From IMG/VR virus record IMGVR_UViG_3300048625_000378, positions 1-63,028 of that record: a stretch of 63,028 bases of DNA, one strand, 5' to 3'. This document shows, one piece after another, positions 7,890 through 16,600 of this stretch. Under the pieces are notes generated by a model, which was not told the origin of the DNA, did not search any database, and worked only from the letters and a program-made list of their open reading frames with translations. Origin of the DNA: a virus. Position numbers and translations under genes: made by a program. The stretch's first letter is position 1. Each line of letters starts with the position of its first letter.

Positions 7890-9160
7890 GCACAAAAGAT
7901 AACATCGAGATTTTAACACTCGATCATTACTTAGAATTGAAAAACCAAAACTTTGAATTTGAGGGACAGTCTTATTTGTTTTGGGAATACATGAGAATTT
8001 TACATGAACTAAAGGAAATAAACCCAAATATAAAGTTCTTACTCGAAAATGTAATCATGGGTGAGAAATGGGAAAATATTTTAACTAGGGCAATAGGTAT
8101 AAAACCAATTCGTATCAATTCTGCTTTAGTTTCAGCTCAAAATAGAAATCGTTTGTATTGGACTAATATTTATACTGAACCTGATGGATTTTTTGGAGAT
8201 TTGGTTTGCAAAATTCCACAACCAAAAGACAAAGGAATTTTACTTAAAGATATTTTGGAAGGCGAAGTTGACGAAAAGTATTTTTTGAGTGATAAAATGT
8301 TGGATTGGTTAAATAGACACTCTGAAAAAACAGGAAATAAAGTTAGAAAAATCCAAGATGAATTAAAAACTTACCCACTAACTTCTTTCGGTGCTTCAAG
8401 AAATAATTTAGATTCAAATTATATTGAAACCAACAGAAAAGCACGTTGTTTTACTGCTGGTGGAAATAGTGGGGGCTTACATTCTCAAATGGATTTAGTG
8501 GTCCATAACACAATGCCAAGAAGTTCAAAAACTGGTAAAGGCGGTACCGGCCCATTGTCCCGAACTGATGGAAAAACCTATTGTTTAGATACGGGTAATA
8601 CAAATGCAGTAGAAATTCAATGTGTTGCAATGCGTGGACGAAATCCTGAAAATCCAAAAAGCCGTGTTGCTGGATTAGAAACCGAGCAACAACTTGAACC
8701 AAGAAATGATGGTAAAACGAATTACTTAACTAGTGTTCAAAAAGACAATTTGGTAATGCAAATAAATCCATCAAAAGAATCAGAAGGAGTTCAACCATAT
8801 CAACATAATAGAGTTTATGATATTGAAGGAATATCTCCTTGCCTAAATACTGACACAAGAAGCCCGGCTGTTGAAATAAAAAGCGGCACTTTGCGAACGC
8901 ATAACGACGGAAAAGGTTTTAGAGAAGTTGTAATCGGTAAAGGAGCAACTATTCCAGCAAGATCTAGAGAGGATGGAAGTGGTCAAAATGTAGTTTCTGT
9001 TTCTGGAAATATCCGACGACTAACACCGACAGAGTGCGAACGTTTACAGACGGTTGATGATGGATATACTGCTCACGTTTCAGATTCACAACGTTACAAG
9101 ATGCTCGGAAATGGGTGGACAATTGATGTGATAGGACATATACTCTCTTATTACAATTAA
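7886..9160 (+). CDS. C5 cytosine methyltransferase, catalytic C-terminal part
   Basis: The frame continues the methyltransferase. Reading back from 7886 in this frame gives SPCQSFSFAGKRKG with the catalytic Cys. Downstream come motif VI (FLLENV), motif VIII (QNRNRLYWTN), a roughly 200-residue target-recognition region with several DGK/NDGK-type repeats, and motifs IX-X (RRLTPTECERLQ, then YKMLGNGW). The merged product (7617-9160 with a -1 shift) would be 514 residues, a normal size. It would methylate cytosine in a specific DNA site, probably to protect phage DNA. The ATG at 7886 lies after the catalytic motif, so independent translation would give no active enzyme. Confidence 0.82.
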   Translation: MSTKDNIEILTLDHYLELKNQNFEFEGQSYLFWEYMRILHELKEINPNIKFLLENVIMGEKWENILTRAIGIKPIRINSALVSAQNRNRLYWTNIYTEPDGFFGDLVCKIPQPKDKGILLKDILEGEVDEKYFLSDKMLDWLNRHSEKTGNKVRKIQDELKTYPLTSFGASRNNLDSNYIETNRKARCFTAGGNSGGLHSQMDLVVHNTMPRSSKTGKGGTGPLSRTDGKTYCLDTGNTNAVEIQCVAMRGRNPENPKSRVAGLETEQQLEPRNDGKTNYLTSVQKDNLVMQINPSKESEGVQPYQHNRVYDIEGISPCLNTDTRSPAVEIKSGTLRTHNDGKGFREVVIGKGATIPARSREDGSGQNVVSVSGNIRRLTPTECERLQTVDDGYTAHVSDSQRYKMLGNGWTIDVIGHILSYYN

Positions 9161-9164
9161 AGTA

Positions 9165-9392
9165 ATGATCCCTCGCATTGAAAACTGCTATTTCTACAGC
9201 AGAGAAAGCAATATAATTTATGCTAATCTGGTTGACGGAGAGAAAGTACCATTAATCAGATTAAAGCAAAAATTCATAGATATTACGATACTTGGTGGTC
9301 AATCTTTTGACTACATGAATAGGTATTTAGAAATGTTCCCTAACCTATGGGAGCCAGTTCAGGAAGAACAAAAACAATTATCACTTTTTTAA
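9165..9392 (+). CDS. Small protein ending in a sliding-clamp-binding motif
   Basis: A 75-residue protein with a compact predicted fold (MIPRIENCYFYSRESNIIYA) and the C-terminal sequence EEQKQLSLF. QL(S/D)LF is the consensus pentapeptide by which bacterial proteins bind the DNA polymerase III beta clamp, and a free C-terminal location is typical. The protein may hitch a ride on, or block, the host clamp. The body of the protein is unrecognised, so the role is inferred from the tail alone. Confidence 0.6.
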   Translation: MIPRIENCYFYSRESNIIYANLVDGEKVPLIRLKQKFIDITILGGQSFDYMNRYLEMFPNLWEPVQEEQKQLSLF

Positions 9393-9412
9393 AAACATAA
9401 AACAAAATTACT

Positions 9413-9826
9413 ATGATACTAGGATTTAAAACACAATTTGTAGAAAAAATACTTAATGGAAGTAAAATACACACCATTAGAGTTGACAAGGATAAAAGAT
9501 GGCAAAAAGGTAAAAAGATAAATTTTGCTACTGGAGTAAGAACAAAGAATTACTCTGAATTTAAAAAAGGATTTTGTAAATGGAATCAAGCGGTAGAATT
9601 AAGACCTGACACAAGGGAAATTTACCTTGGATTGAATGGAAAAATGAATCTGTTAGACAAAAAGCACAATGAAATGTTTGCTAAAAATGATGGGTTCAAT
9701 ACAGAAGACGAATTTTGGGAGTGGTTTAACGAACCTTTTTATGGGGTTGTTATTCACTGGACCGATTTCATTTATTCACAATGTTTAACAACACGATGTT
9801 TTACATATAAAATCAAATTACTATGA
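9413..9826 (+). CDS. ASCH/PUA-like domain protein
   Basis: The N terminus reads FVEKILNGSKIHTIRVDKDK and is followed by RWQKGKKINF, the typical opening of ASCH-domain proteins, a PUA-like fold that binds RNA or modified nucleotides. The later DGFNTEDEFWEWFNE segment is also common in phage ASCH proteins. In this family the conserved Lys and Arg around the K-x-H-T-I-R motif line the binding pocket. It ends 4 bases inside the next gene. Confidence 0.65.
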   Translation: MILGFKTQFVEKILNGSKIHTIRVDKDKRWQKGKKINFATGVRTKNYSEFKKGFCKWNQAVELRPDTREIYLGLNGKMNLLDKKHNEMFAKNDGFNTEDEFWEWFNEPFYGVVIHWTDFIYSQCLTTRCFTYKIKLL

Positions 9827-10362
9827 AAAATAAAAATTATCCTCATTTTGAAGGAGGTATTGAGCTGTCTAAGGAAATGTTAGTTTATTTTATTGGTGAA
9901 AAATTACCAATGAAAGTAAAAGCAGTAAGTAAAAATTTTGCTATATGCACAAGAAAATTGAATAGACGTCAAGATGCAGATTTACTTCATAGACAAGTTG
10001 AAACAGGCGCTTATATTTCTTTTACTGAAGCGTATAATGATCAAAAAAGCGAAGTGATTTATACGATTGTTGATTTTAAACAGAATATTAGAGGTGCTCA
10101 TAATTTGGTATTAGGAGGTTGTGATTTTAAAGATGAAAAAGAAATTGAAGATTTTATTGCTGAATTAGAAAGTGGAGAAGTTGAAATTTCATATAGAAAT
10201 AGATGTAATTATAATCTAGATTTTGAGAGAACTCTTAAAAATAAGGTTTCAAAAGCAACTAATAATTTATCCAATTCTTTTAAAAAACTTGGAAAAGTAG
10301 CAAAATCGGCAACAAAAAATTTTGGGAAAGTAGATCAATATTTAAAACCTAAAAACCAATGA
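9823..10362 (+). CDS. Hypothetical protein
   Basis: A 179-residue protein. The N-terminal half contains FAICTRKLNRRQDADLLHRQ and YTIVDFKQNIRGAHNLVLGG, a pattern I associate with uncharacterised phage proteins. The C-terminal 45 residues are Lys/Ser/Asn-rich (KLGKVAKSATKNFGKV) and probably helical and nucleic-acid-binding. Overlapping starts on both sides place it in the same operon. No function assigned. Confidence 0.55.
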   Translation: MKNKNYPHFEGGIELSKEMLVYFIGEKLPMKVKAVSKNFAICTRKLNRRQDADLLHRQVETGAYISFTEAYNDQKSEVIYTIVDFKQNIRGAHNLVLGGCDFKDEKEIEDFIAELESGEVEISYRNRCNYNLDFERTLKNKVSKATNNLSNSFKKLGKVAKSATKNFGKVDQYLKPKNQ

Positions 10363-10562
10363 AACAAATACTAGACCTTTTAAAAGAAATCGACGATGCC
10401 AATCCTGAAAATAAACTTTGCAGCATTAAATTCTATCAGGATGGAAGCGGAGTTATTTATAACGAAGAAACAGAAATAGCTGGATTCGATACTTGCGAAG
10501 AAGCTGTCGCCCAATTAACGGATGTTCTAAACATTCTCTTAAATCAAAAAGCTAATGCGTAA
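10359..10562 (+). CDS. Small hypothetical protein (67 aa)
   Basis: An acidic 67-residue protein that overlaps the genes before and after by 4 and 8 bases. The segment CSIKFYQDGSGVIYNEETEI looks like a small beta sheet. No recognised family. Confidence 0.5.
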   Translation: MKQILDLLKEIDDANPENKLCSIKFYQDGSGVIYNEETEIAGFDTCEEAVAQLTDVLNILLNQKANA

Positions 10563-10896
10563 AGAGACAATTGAAGTTCCTATTTATGACTGTAAGTTAA
10601 CTATCATATTGGATGACGACTTCTCTTATATTCAGAAAAAATATAAAATAAAAAAAGACTTATCTAATTACGGCGCTATAACTCTAGATAAAGAAGCTGG
10701 ATTTAGAAATTATATCGTGTCTTTTACTGACAAAAATCACTTAAGCAATATAGCACACGAAATAGTTCATATAAAGAACGCGATATATTTAGATTGTTCT
10801 ATGAAGCTAGATAGGGAAAACGATGAACACGAAGCCTATTTAACTGGGTGGCTATTTAACCAAATTTATGAATTTTTAGAAAAAAATAAATCATGA
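10555..10896 (+). CDS. Zinc-metallopeptidase-like protein (HExxH)
   Basis: HEIVH at residues 68-72 is an HExxH zinc-binding signature, and a downstream acidic DEHEAYLTGWL segment could supply the third ligand. The layout resembles small IrrE/ImmA-like or minimal gluzincin proteins of phages, which sometimes cleave repressors. At 113 residues it is short, with a beta-rich N-terminal half. Activity is inferred from the motif only. Confidence 0.6.
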   Translation: MRKETIEVPIYDCKLTIILDDDFSYIQKKYKIKKDLSNYGAITLDKEAGFRNYIVSFTDKNHLSNIAHEIVHIKNAIYLDCSMKLDRENDEHEAYLTGWLFNQIYEFLEKNKS

Positions 10897-11717
10897 AAAA
10901 CATACACGTATTACCAACAGATGGTAAAAAGGCGAGTTATCTTGCATTTGACAGAAACAAAAAATTACGCTTTTCAGAATGGTCACATCCTTATGCTTCA
11001 GTAGGAGGTTGGGTTGCTTTACACATCTACATCACTAATTCAGAAGAAATTAAAGAAGAAAAATTAAGATGGATTATTGATAATAGACCAAATATGAATG
11101 GTTTTATTCATCAAGTTTCTGTTTTTTTAGATTCCAAAATATGTCCTGAAATAATCCTAACAACAGACCAAGACTTAATCAAAGATGGTGTACAAGCTAT
11201 TGATGATGAGTTTTTAGAATGGTTTGTCAAGAATCCGAGTTGTGAGGAGGTTGAGGTTGTTTATGAACCGAAAAACTTTTTAGACCCAACGCAGGGTTGG
11301 GAGTATACCATAATATCAAAAATTCCAAAAGAAGATTGGTTACTAAATAATCCACAATGTAAACAGATAGAATCTTGTAGTAAATCATTATCAAAAAAAT
11401 GTATTTGTCCAAAAGAAGAACATAAACAAGAAACACTTGAAGAAGCTATTAAACAAGAATTAGAAGATTATTTCTTTTCTAATATTTCAGAAATAAAAAA
11501 AGCTGAATACTTTATAAGTTTTGGTGCTAAATGGCAACAAGAACAAGACAAGAATAAGTATAGTGAGGATGATGTTCGTGGAATGTTAGAAGATATGTCA
11601 CGTTATGTTAGTACAAAAGAAATGAGAGATGATGTTGTTGGTGTTGGTTATAGTGAATGGGTAAGAAAACGTGATTGGTTTGTAAATCATCTAATTGAAC
11701 AATTTAAAAACAAATAA
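10893..11717 (+). CDS. Hypothetical protein with repeated C-terminal module
   Basis: The N-terminal 150 residues include DDEFLEWFVKNPSCEEVEVV, a sequence style frequent in flavobacterial phage proteins of unknown role. The C-terminal 90 residues carry the module TLEEA...FGAKWQQEQ...YSEDDVRGML...EQFKNK, which recurs in the gene at 12012. The module probably forms a small helical domain. The gene ends in the repeated junction sequence TTTAAAAACAAATAAGATATG shared with the next genes. Confidence 0.55.
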   Translation: MKNIHVLPTDGKKASYLAFDRNKKLRFSEWSHPYASVGGWVALHIYITNSEEIKEEKLRWIIDNRPNMNGFIHQVSVFLDSKICPEIILTTDQDLIKDGVQAIDDEFLEWFVKNPSCEEVEVVYEPKNFLDPTQGWEYTIISKIPKEDWLLNNPQCKQIESCSKSLSKKCICPKEEHKQETLEEAIKQELEDYFFSNISEIKKAEYFISFGAKWQQEQDKNKYSEDDVRGMLEDMSRYVSTKEMRDDVVGVGYSEWVRKRDWFVNHLIEQFKNK

Positions 11718-11720
11718 GAT

Positions 11721-11909
11721 ATGACAGCAGTAGAATGGTTATTAAATGAAATATCTTCAACTACAATATTAGACAAAGAAGATATTAAATTATTTAAACA
11801 AGCTAAAGAAATTGAAAAGCAACAGATTATTGATGCTTGTAATGCGGGCTTAAGTGGAATACCAAGAAGTTCAAAACAATACTACAACGAAACGTTTAAA
11901 AACAAATAA
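11721..11909 (+). CDS. Small hypothetical protein (62 aa)
   Basis: It starts with MTAVEWLLNEISSTTILDKE and ends TFKNK. The C-terminal KQQIIDAC segment and the terminal FKNK resemble the ends of the neighbouring module proteins. The start codon lies in the conserved gene-junction repeat. Similar small proteins recur in tandem in Bacteroidota phages; function unknown. Confidence 0.5.
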   Translation: MTAVEWLLNEISSTTILDKEDIKLFKQAKEIEKQQIIDACNAGLSGIPRSSKQYYNETFKNK

Positions 11910-11912
11910 GAT

Positions 11913-12008
11913 ATGGGAAAATGGGTAGAAATATTACCATTGTTTTTAGTTAGATGGTTAATTAGTTTCGATGGGTTAGAATTGGTATTAAAAAATAAAA
12001 ACAAATAA
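11913..12008 (+). CDS. Very small protein (31 aa), hydrophobic
   Basis: The frame reads MGKWVEILPLFLVRWLISFD and ends KNKNK, with start and stop both in copies of the junction repeat. The central part is hydrophobic with two Trp and one Arg. It could be a leftover between duplicated junctions or a tiny membrane-active protein. Confidence 0.35.
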   Translation: MGKWVEILPLFLVRWLISFDGLELVLKNKNK

Positions 12009-12011
12009 GAT

Positions 12012-12278
12012 ATGAAAACAGAAGAAACACTTGAAGAAGCTGCTAAAAATTTTTATCAGCCTATAACAACAAATTTAATATGTTCTCCAAAATTAGTTAG
12101 AGATGCTTTTATAGTAGGTGCTAAATGGCAACAAGAACAGATGTATAGTAAAGAAGAAGTAAGACAAATGCTTTGGGAATTAGGAGATGTTTTATTTAAT
12201 AACAATCAAAACGGTATAAAAGAGGGGGATCCTGAAAAATATATTGAAGAAATTATTCAACAATTTAAAAACAAATAA
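12012..12278 (+). CDS. Hypothetical protein, GAKWQQEQ module
   Basis: The 88-residue protein is essentially one copy of the module at the C terminus of the 10893 gene: TLEEAAK near the N terminus, FIVGAKWQQEQMYSKEEVRQ in the middle and EIIQQFKNK at the end. This indicates duplication of a module together with its junction sequence. Function unknown. Confidence 0.55.
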   Translation: MKTEETLEEAAKNFYQPITTNLICSPKLVRDAFIVGAKWQQEQMYSKEEVRQMLWELGDVLFNNNQNGIKEGDPEKYIEEIIQQFKNK

Positions 12279-12281
12279 GAT

Positions 12282-12497
12282 ATGGGAATTGTAGGAAGAA
12301 AAAAAGGAATTTCCAATGGCAATGGAAAACTAAAAGATGCTTGTAATTATTGCGAAGGAATTGGAATTTATTTTGGAGGTACTTGTGGGGGTTGTAACGG
12401 AACCGGAAGTGAAAAAATGAGAAAGCAATTGCAAAAAGTTTACAACGCACAAAATAATTTGCCAATCAATTATAATTTAACAGATAAAACAAACTAA
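12282..12497 (+). CDS. Small zinc-finger-like protein (DnaJ-type CxxC)
   Basis: A 71-residue protein with two cysteine pairs, CNYC and CGGCNGTGS, spaced 13 residues apart. The second resembles the CxxCxGxG repeats of DnaJ zinc fingers. It may bind zinc and nucleic acid or protein. It starts in the last copy of the junction repeat. Confidence 0.5.
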   Translation: MGIVGRKKGISNGNGKLKDACNYCEGIGIYFGGTCGGCNGTGSEKMRKQLQKVYNAQNNLPINYNLTDKTN

Positions 12498-12499
12498 TT

Positions 12500-12937
12500 A
12501 TGAAACTAATTAAAATGACCGACTTCGTGTTGGCTGAAAAACTAACGTTAAACATTAAGGGATATGAAAAAGAATTCATTTCCAATGTGTCAAATTATGC
12601 CAAATTCTTAAAACAACCACTTGAACTAGGAATGTTTGTTCCAGTAGATGAAGATGGTAGGGTTTTGAATGAACCTGAATATTATGATTTATGGAAGGTA
12701 GGGATAGCGCCTAATGATTCTCAAGATGAAATTTGCTTCAAATACCAAAAAGCTAAGGAAAAGGTTTTGTTTGAGGGGTTTAGACCTATTGGAGAAAGAC
12801 ATGTAGGAGCAGGAGATATAGTAATTGGACTGGGCTACAAAAATGGAATTCATCAAACCATTGAAGATTTAGTAATGTATCATAAATCTAAATATTTAAT
12901 ATTAACCGAATCAGCAATTAAACAATTAGGACTGTGA
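12500..12937 (+). CDS. Hypothetical protein
   Basis: A 145-residue protein beginning MKLIKMTDFVLAEKLTLNIK, with a region of paired acidic and aromatic residues in the middle and a C terminus HKSKYLILTESAIKQLGL. I recognise the style from Bacteroidota phages but no function. The start follows the previous stop by 2 bases, and the stop overlaps the next GTG start. Confidence 0.5.
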   Translation: MKLIKMTDFVLAEKLTLNIKGYEKEFISNVSNYAKFLKQPLELGMFVPVDEDGRVLNEPEYYDLWKVGIAPNDSQDEICFKYQKAKEKVLFEGFRPIGERHVGAGDIVIGLGYKNGIHQTIEDLVMYHKSKYLILTESAIKQLGL

Positions 12938-13344
12938 GAGCACAAGAATTAAGAATTAGAAATTTAGTTGAATGCTTCGGAACAAGAGAAGTAGTTACTA
13001 TTAAAAAGAATAAAATAAAAGTACAACACGAATCAAAAAAAGGGCATTTTATTATTGAATGGGTTCCTATCGATTCATTATCACTAAAACCAATCCCATT
13101 AACAGAAGAATGGTTGTTGAAGTTTGGGTTTTATAAAACAACTGAAAATGCCGGTAATTTAATTTGCTATAAAAAAGGAAAATATACAATAGCAAAGTGG
13201 ATTAATGATAAGTGGCAATTTTGGATTAGCACTATTGATTTATATAATTCTCCACAATACGTTCACCAACTTCAAAATCTATATTTCTCACTAACTGGGG
13301 AAGAATTAATAATTAAAGCGGTACCCGAAAAGCTAATAGAGTAG
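12934..13344 (+). CDS. Hypothetical protein with conserved LTEEWL...YVHQLQNLYF pattern
   Basis: It starts with GTG at 12934, overlapping the previous stop. The protein opens with RAQELRIRNLVEC and has PIPLTEEWLLKFGFYK in the middle and YVHQLQNLYFSLTGEELI near the end. This set recurs in many Bacteroidota prophages and phages, where it is uncharacterised. It is probably a two-domain beta-plus-helical protein. Confidence 0.55.
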   Translation: MRAQELRIRNLVECFGTREVVTIKKNKIKVQHESKKGHFIIEWVPIDSLSLKPIPLTEEWLLKFGFYKTTENAGNLICYKKGKYTIAKWINDKWQFWISTIDLYNSPQYVHQLQNLYFSLTGEELIIKAVPEKLIE

Positions 13345-13368
13345 GGAATAATTAAATATTTTTACATT

Positions 13369-13542
13369 ATGAATTTAGTAGAACAATTAGAGGCTTTAGT
13401 AGCCGAAGCTAAAACAAACGGAATTGGTTTTTATCTGAAAGGAAATAAATCAGCTGGGACACGTTTAAGAAAAAATGCGCAAGACATTAAAAACATTGCG
13501 CAAGAAATCAGAAAAGACGTTTCTGAAAAGAAAAATGGTTAA
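13369..13542 (+). CDS. Histone H1-like protein
   Basis: A 57-residue basic protein. KGNKSAGTRLRKNAQDIKNI at residues 24-43 is the signature of the short histone H1-like (Hc1-type) proteins widespread in Bacteroidota, which bind and compact DNA. Length and Lys/Arg content fit. It is the last gene of the early + strand block, 24 bases after its neighbour. A role in organising phage or host DNA is likely, but the exact effect is unknown. Confidence 0.72.
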   Translation: MNLVEQLEALVAEAKTNGIGFYLKGNKSAGTRLRKNAQDIKNIAQEIRKDVSEKKNG

Positions 13543-13559
13543 ATTAACCTAAAAAATCC

Positions 13560-13590
13560 TTTGTGTTAATTTCCTAATTCACTACATTTG
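13560..13590 (+). promoter_or_regulatory. Bacteroidota-type promoter in convergent gap
   Basis: TTTG at 13560-13563 (-33 element) and TACATTTG at 13583-13590 (-7 element, consensus TAnnTTTG) are separated by 19 bases between TTG and TA. It points rightwards into a gap with no gene, so its product would be a short RNA ending at the terminator at about 13696. Confidence 0.6.
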
Positions 13591-13594
13591 TAAG

Positions 13595-13696
13595 TAAGAT
13601 TTGGGATCTTAAATAAGTAGGTTGTAAATTTGTTGGGGGCAACAATTTATAATTACAACTACAATAAAAAGCCGCTATTTTGTAGCGGCTTTTTTT
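13595..13696 (+). ncRNA. Candidate small RNA between convergent operons
   Basis: About 100 bases lie between a consensus promoter and a rho-independent terminator, with no open frame. Three hairpins are readable: AAGAT-TTGGG-ATCTT (13596-13610), AAATTTGTT paired with AACAATTT across a GGGGGC loop (13626-13648), and the terminator GCCGCTA/TAGCGGC. The G-rich loop could be an interaction site. The RNA would also run antisense to nothing known except the extreme end of the giant late gene. Confidence 0.5.
13670..13696. terminator. Bidirectional rho-independent terminator
   Basis: AGCCGCTA (13670-13677) pairs with TAGCGGCT (13683-13690) around TTTTG, followed by T7 on the + strand and by T5 on the - strand. 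It separates the early + block and the candidate small RNA from the late - block. Confidence 0.85.
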
Positions 13697-16600
13697 ATTC
13701 TGATACTAGCTTGTTATATTCAAACAATGTTTCTCTATTAATGGCTTTCATTCTTTTCATTTGAAAAACTAATTTTTTCTCTTCTGGGCTTAGTTTCGAA
13801 ATATCTTTCAAATCACTTCCAAACAAATCAACTAACATTAACGCTTTTGTTTCGGCGGTTTTAGCATATTTAATTTCAAAAACATAAGAAGAAACCCCTT
13901 CGTTATTGATTTTATCTCTAATCATTTTCTTTAATCTTTTTGCTTCAAACGGACTTTCTTTAGCAACGTCTTCCAGCTCTTTAGATATTTGAGATATAGT
14001 CATTTCTTTGTTTGTATACGCTTCTGCGTACTTCTTAAATAAAGATTTTGTTTTTAAATTCTCAATCTCGGCCTGTTCTATTTTCTTTTTTAAATCCTTA
14101 TTGCTTTCTAATCTTCTATTAAAATCAGTAGTTTCTTTTTTAACACGATTAAGCGTTGATTTCAACAAATCCTTACCTAGCTTACCAATAACTTCTTTTC
14201 CTTCTTTATCAGAAGCCATTGCGTCTAATCCTCCATATAAAAAACCAACATAAGGCGATGTGCTCGGTGTTGTAATGTAAGACTCTAACCCAGCCTTAAA
14301 TCTAGCAGGAGACATGCCGGTTTCTTCCCCAATTTTTTTATAAAAATCTTCAACTTGTTTACTTTCAAACCCTTCAGCGGCAACTGGAACTTTCCCACGT
14401 AATGCGCTTAGATCTTGCTCTCTATAAAAATCATACCCAGTAGAGTAGGTTAAAGCAGATTTTAATAATGGGTTTCTAGCTAAATTTCCTGTAATACTAA
14501 AATCAACCGGAGAAATATTCTTTTCAAGCGCAAACATTACATTATCGATTGCGTCCGTAGAACTTTCATCACCTATTTTCTTTTTAATAAATGACGTAAT
14601 TATCCCGTCTGTCATTGAAAAGAAAGGTGTTATTTGTTGTGGTTTAGCTATTCTAATATATTCAAATTCACCTTTTTCTGTTTTTTTACCCGTAAAGATT
14701 ATAAAGTAATTAGTTTGATCGTATCTACTTACTCCTTTTTTTGCATACAAGTATTTTTCTGTAGGGGTCATTTCATCATCATCATTGAAAGCCGCAAACA
14801 TGGATATACTTATTCCAATAGTGGCTCCAGACAGAACTCCTGCTGTTTGCGCTACTCTAAAAGTAGTTTCAAATGGTCGTTCTCTAAAATTATCAAACAT
14901 TACACGAGTACCTTGTGTTGCAGCATTCAAATACGGAACAAAAGCATCAGCATCTTTTGTTATTTTACCTCCTTGGTTAAAGTCCATTAATCCACGAGCC
15001 GAGGCAACGGCATTTGTATAAATATCGTCAACCTGGCTTTTGTCTGCAACATCTTCAATTTTATCAAATCCAAGTTCTTTTAATTGGTTCTTAACTGAAC
15101 GGTTGAATACAGCCATTCTGAACCCAATCTCAGAATACATCTGAACTTTATTAAGGGTAATTGCATTTAAAACAGAACTTATACCTTCTCTTTTTTTATT
15201 GTCTATTTTATCAAGTAATTTTTGAACCCCGGTATGTTTTAATTTTCCTTGATCTGTCAAGAAATCCATCATACCTCCATAAGAAATAAAGTTTTTGAAG
15301 TTGTCACTTACTTTTGAAATATCTCTAATTCCAAAATAAGCGTCTTTTATAACTTTAGCAATGTTTACAGGTACAGACATGCCATACTCTTCTGAAAACG
15401 TTGCAATAAACAATAAATCACGAGGTGTATTGGTGATAAAGAAAGTTGGGTTATTCCCGGTAGCCAACGCTTTTACCACAGCGGTACCCGATGCCATAGC
15501 TACAATTTCTTTTGCATTTCCGTTTAAAAAACCTTTAGTAGAGTCGAAATACTGCTCGTGAAAAACCTCTTCCACCATTATAGAATGCTTTACTCCATTT
15601 ATATAGTAATTGGCATTTTTAAATCCTTTCGGCAAGTCGTATTTATATTTTGGATTTCCAGTGTCTGTAAATCCAATAATAGGATTTATTTTAACCCTTT
15701 TGGAAAGTTCTTCAAAGTATTTTATTGTGTTCTTTTCTTGTTTAGTCTGGTCATTCTTTTCTTTTAATTTTTTAACTACCTCGGCTTGTTTCTCCATGAA
15801 CTCAACTAATTTTTTGTTAGTGTTATTCATAGCGATTGACTTGGCTCTTATATTCATTGAACGAGAAAGCAAGTATTGAGAATCGTAAATTAAAGAACTA
15901 TTTAAACCTTCTTCTAATTTTTTAATTTGATCTGCTGATAGGCTTGCATTACTAGATGTTTCAGGAACAAAATCTGTTTCGTTTTTAGTAAGAAACTCTA
16001 AAAACATACGTGGCTGATAATCTATTTCAAAGAACATATCCAAACTTTCTTTTGAAATCAATCCCGATTTTTCCATTTCAGAAAGAAGCCCTTTAAACTC
16101 GCCAAAATAATTATCAGCGCGCTTAGTCAAGTCCTTAAACTTATCTAATCCAAGTTCTTTTTCTAATTCAGTCAATTCAATTTCAGCATCTTGTTTATTA
16201 ATAAAATCAGGATGTACCACGTCCGGCATGTTATTTTTTGCTCTATTTGTATCAATAGCAATAAAACGTCTTAGCTGAATAATTTTATCTAAAGTTTTAA
16301 TTTCTGCAGAAGTAAGGCCTTTGTAAATTTTTGCATGTGCAGAATCATACATTTGTTTTGCATACCCGGTAGCTCCTTTAGAAGCAATTAAATAATTACG
16401 AACTAATCTTCCTCCGGATTTATTTAAAATGAATTTTGGAACAAATTGTCTATCAAAGAAATTAGATATGAAGTTTCTAAACCCTTTGTCTATTTTTTCT
16501 GCTGTAGTTTTCTTGTCTTCTAATGCCTTGTCTGCTTTTTGAAAAGAATCAGCTATTTTTTTTCTTACTTCCGGAACGCTTCGGTTTTTTTGTCTCTCAA

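Larger units (their letters stand above)
11699..12284 (+). repeat. Four copies of a gene-junction repeat
   Basis: The sequence AAAAACAAATAAGATATG recurs at four successive gene boundaries, with ATG starts at 11721, 11913, 12012 and 12282. Each copy gives the last codons (Asn-Lys) and stop of one gene, a four-base spacer and the start of the next. Two copies extend leftwards as CAATTTAAAAACAAATAAG. The pattern points to cassette-like duplication or insertion of small genes at a shared homology site. Confidence 0.8.
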
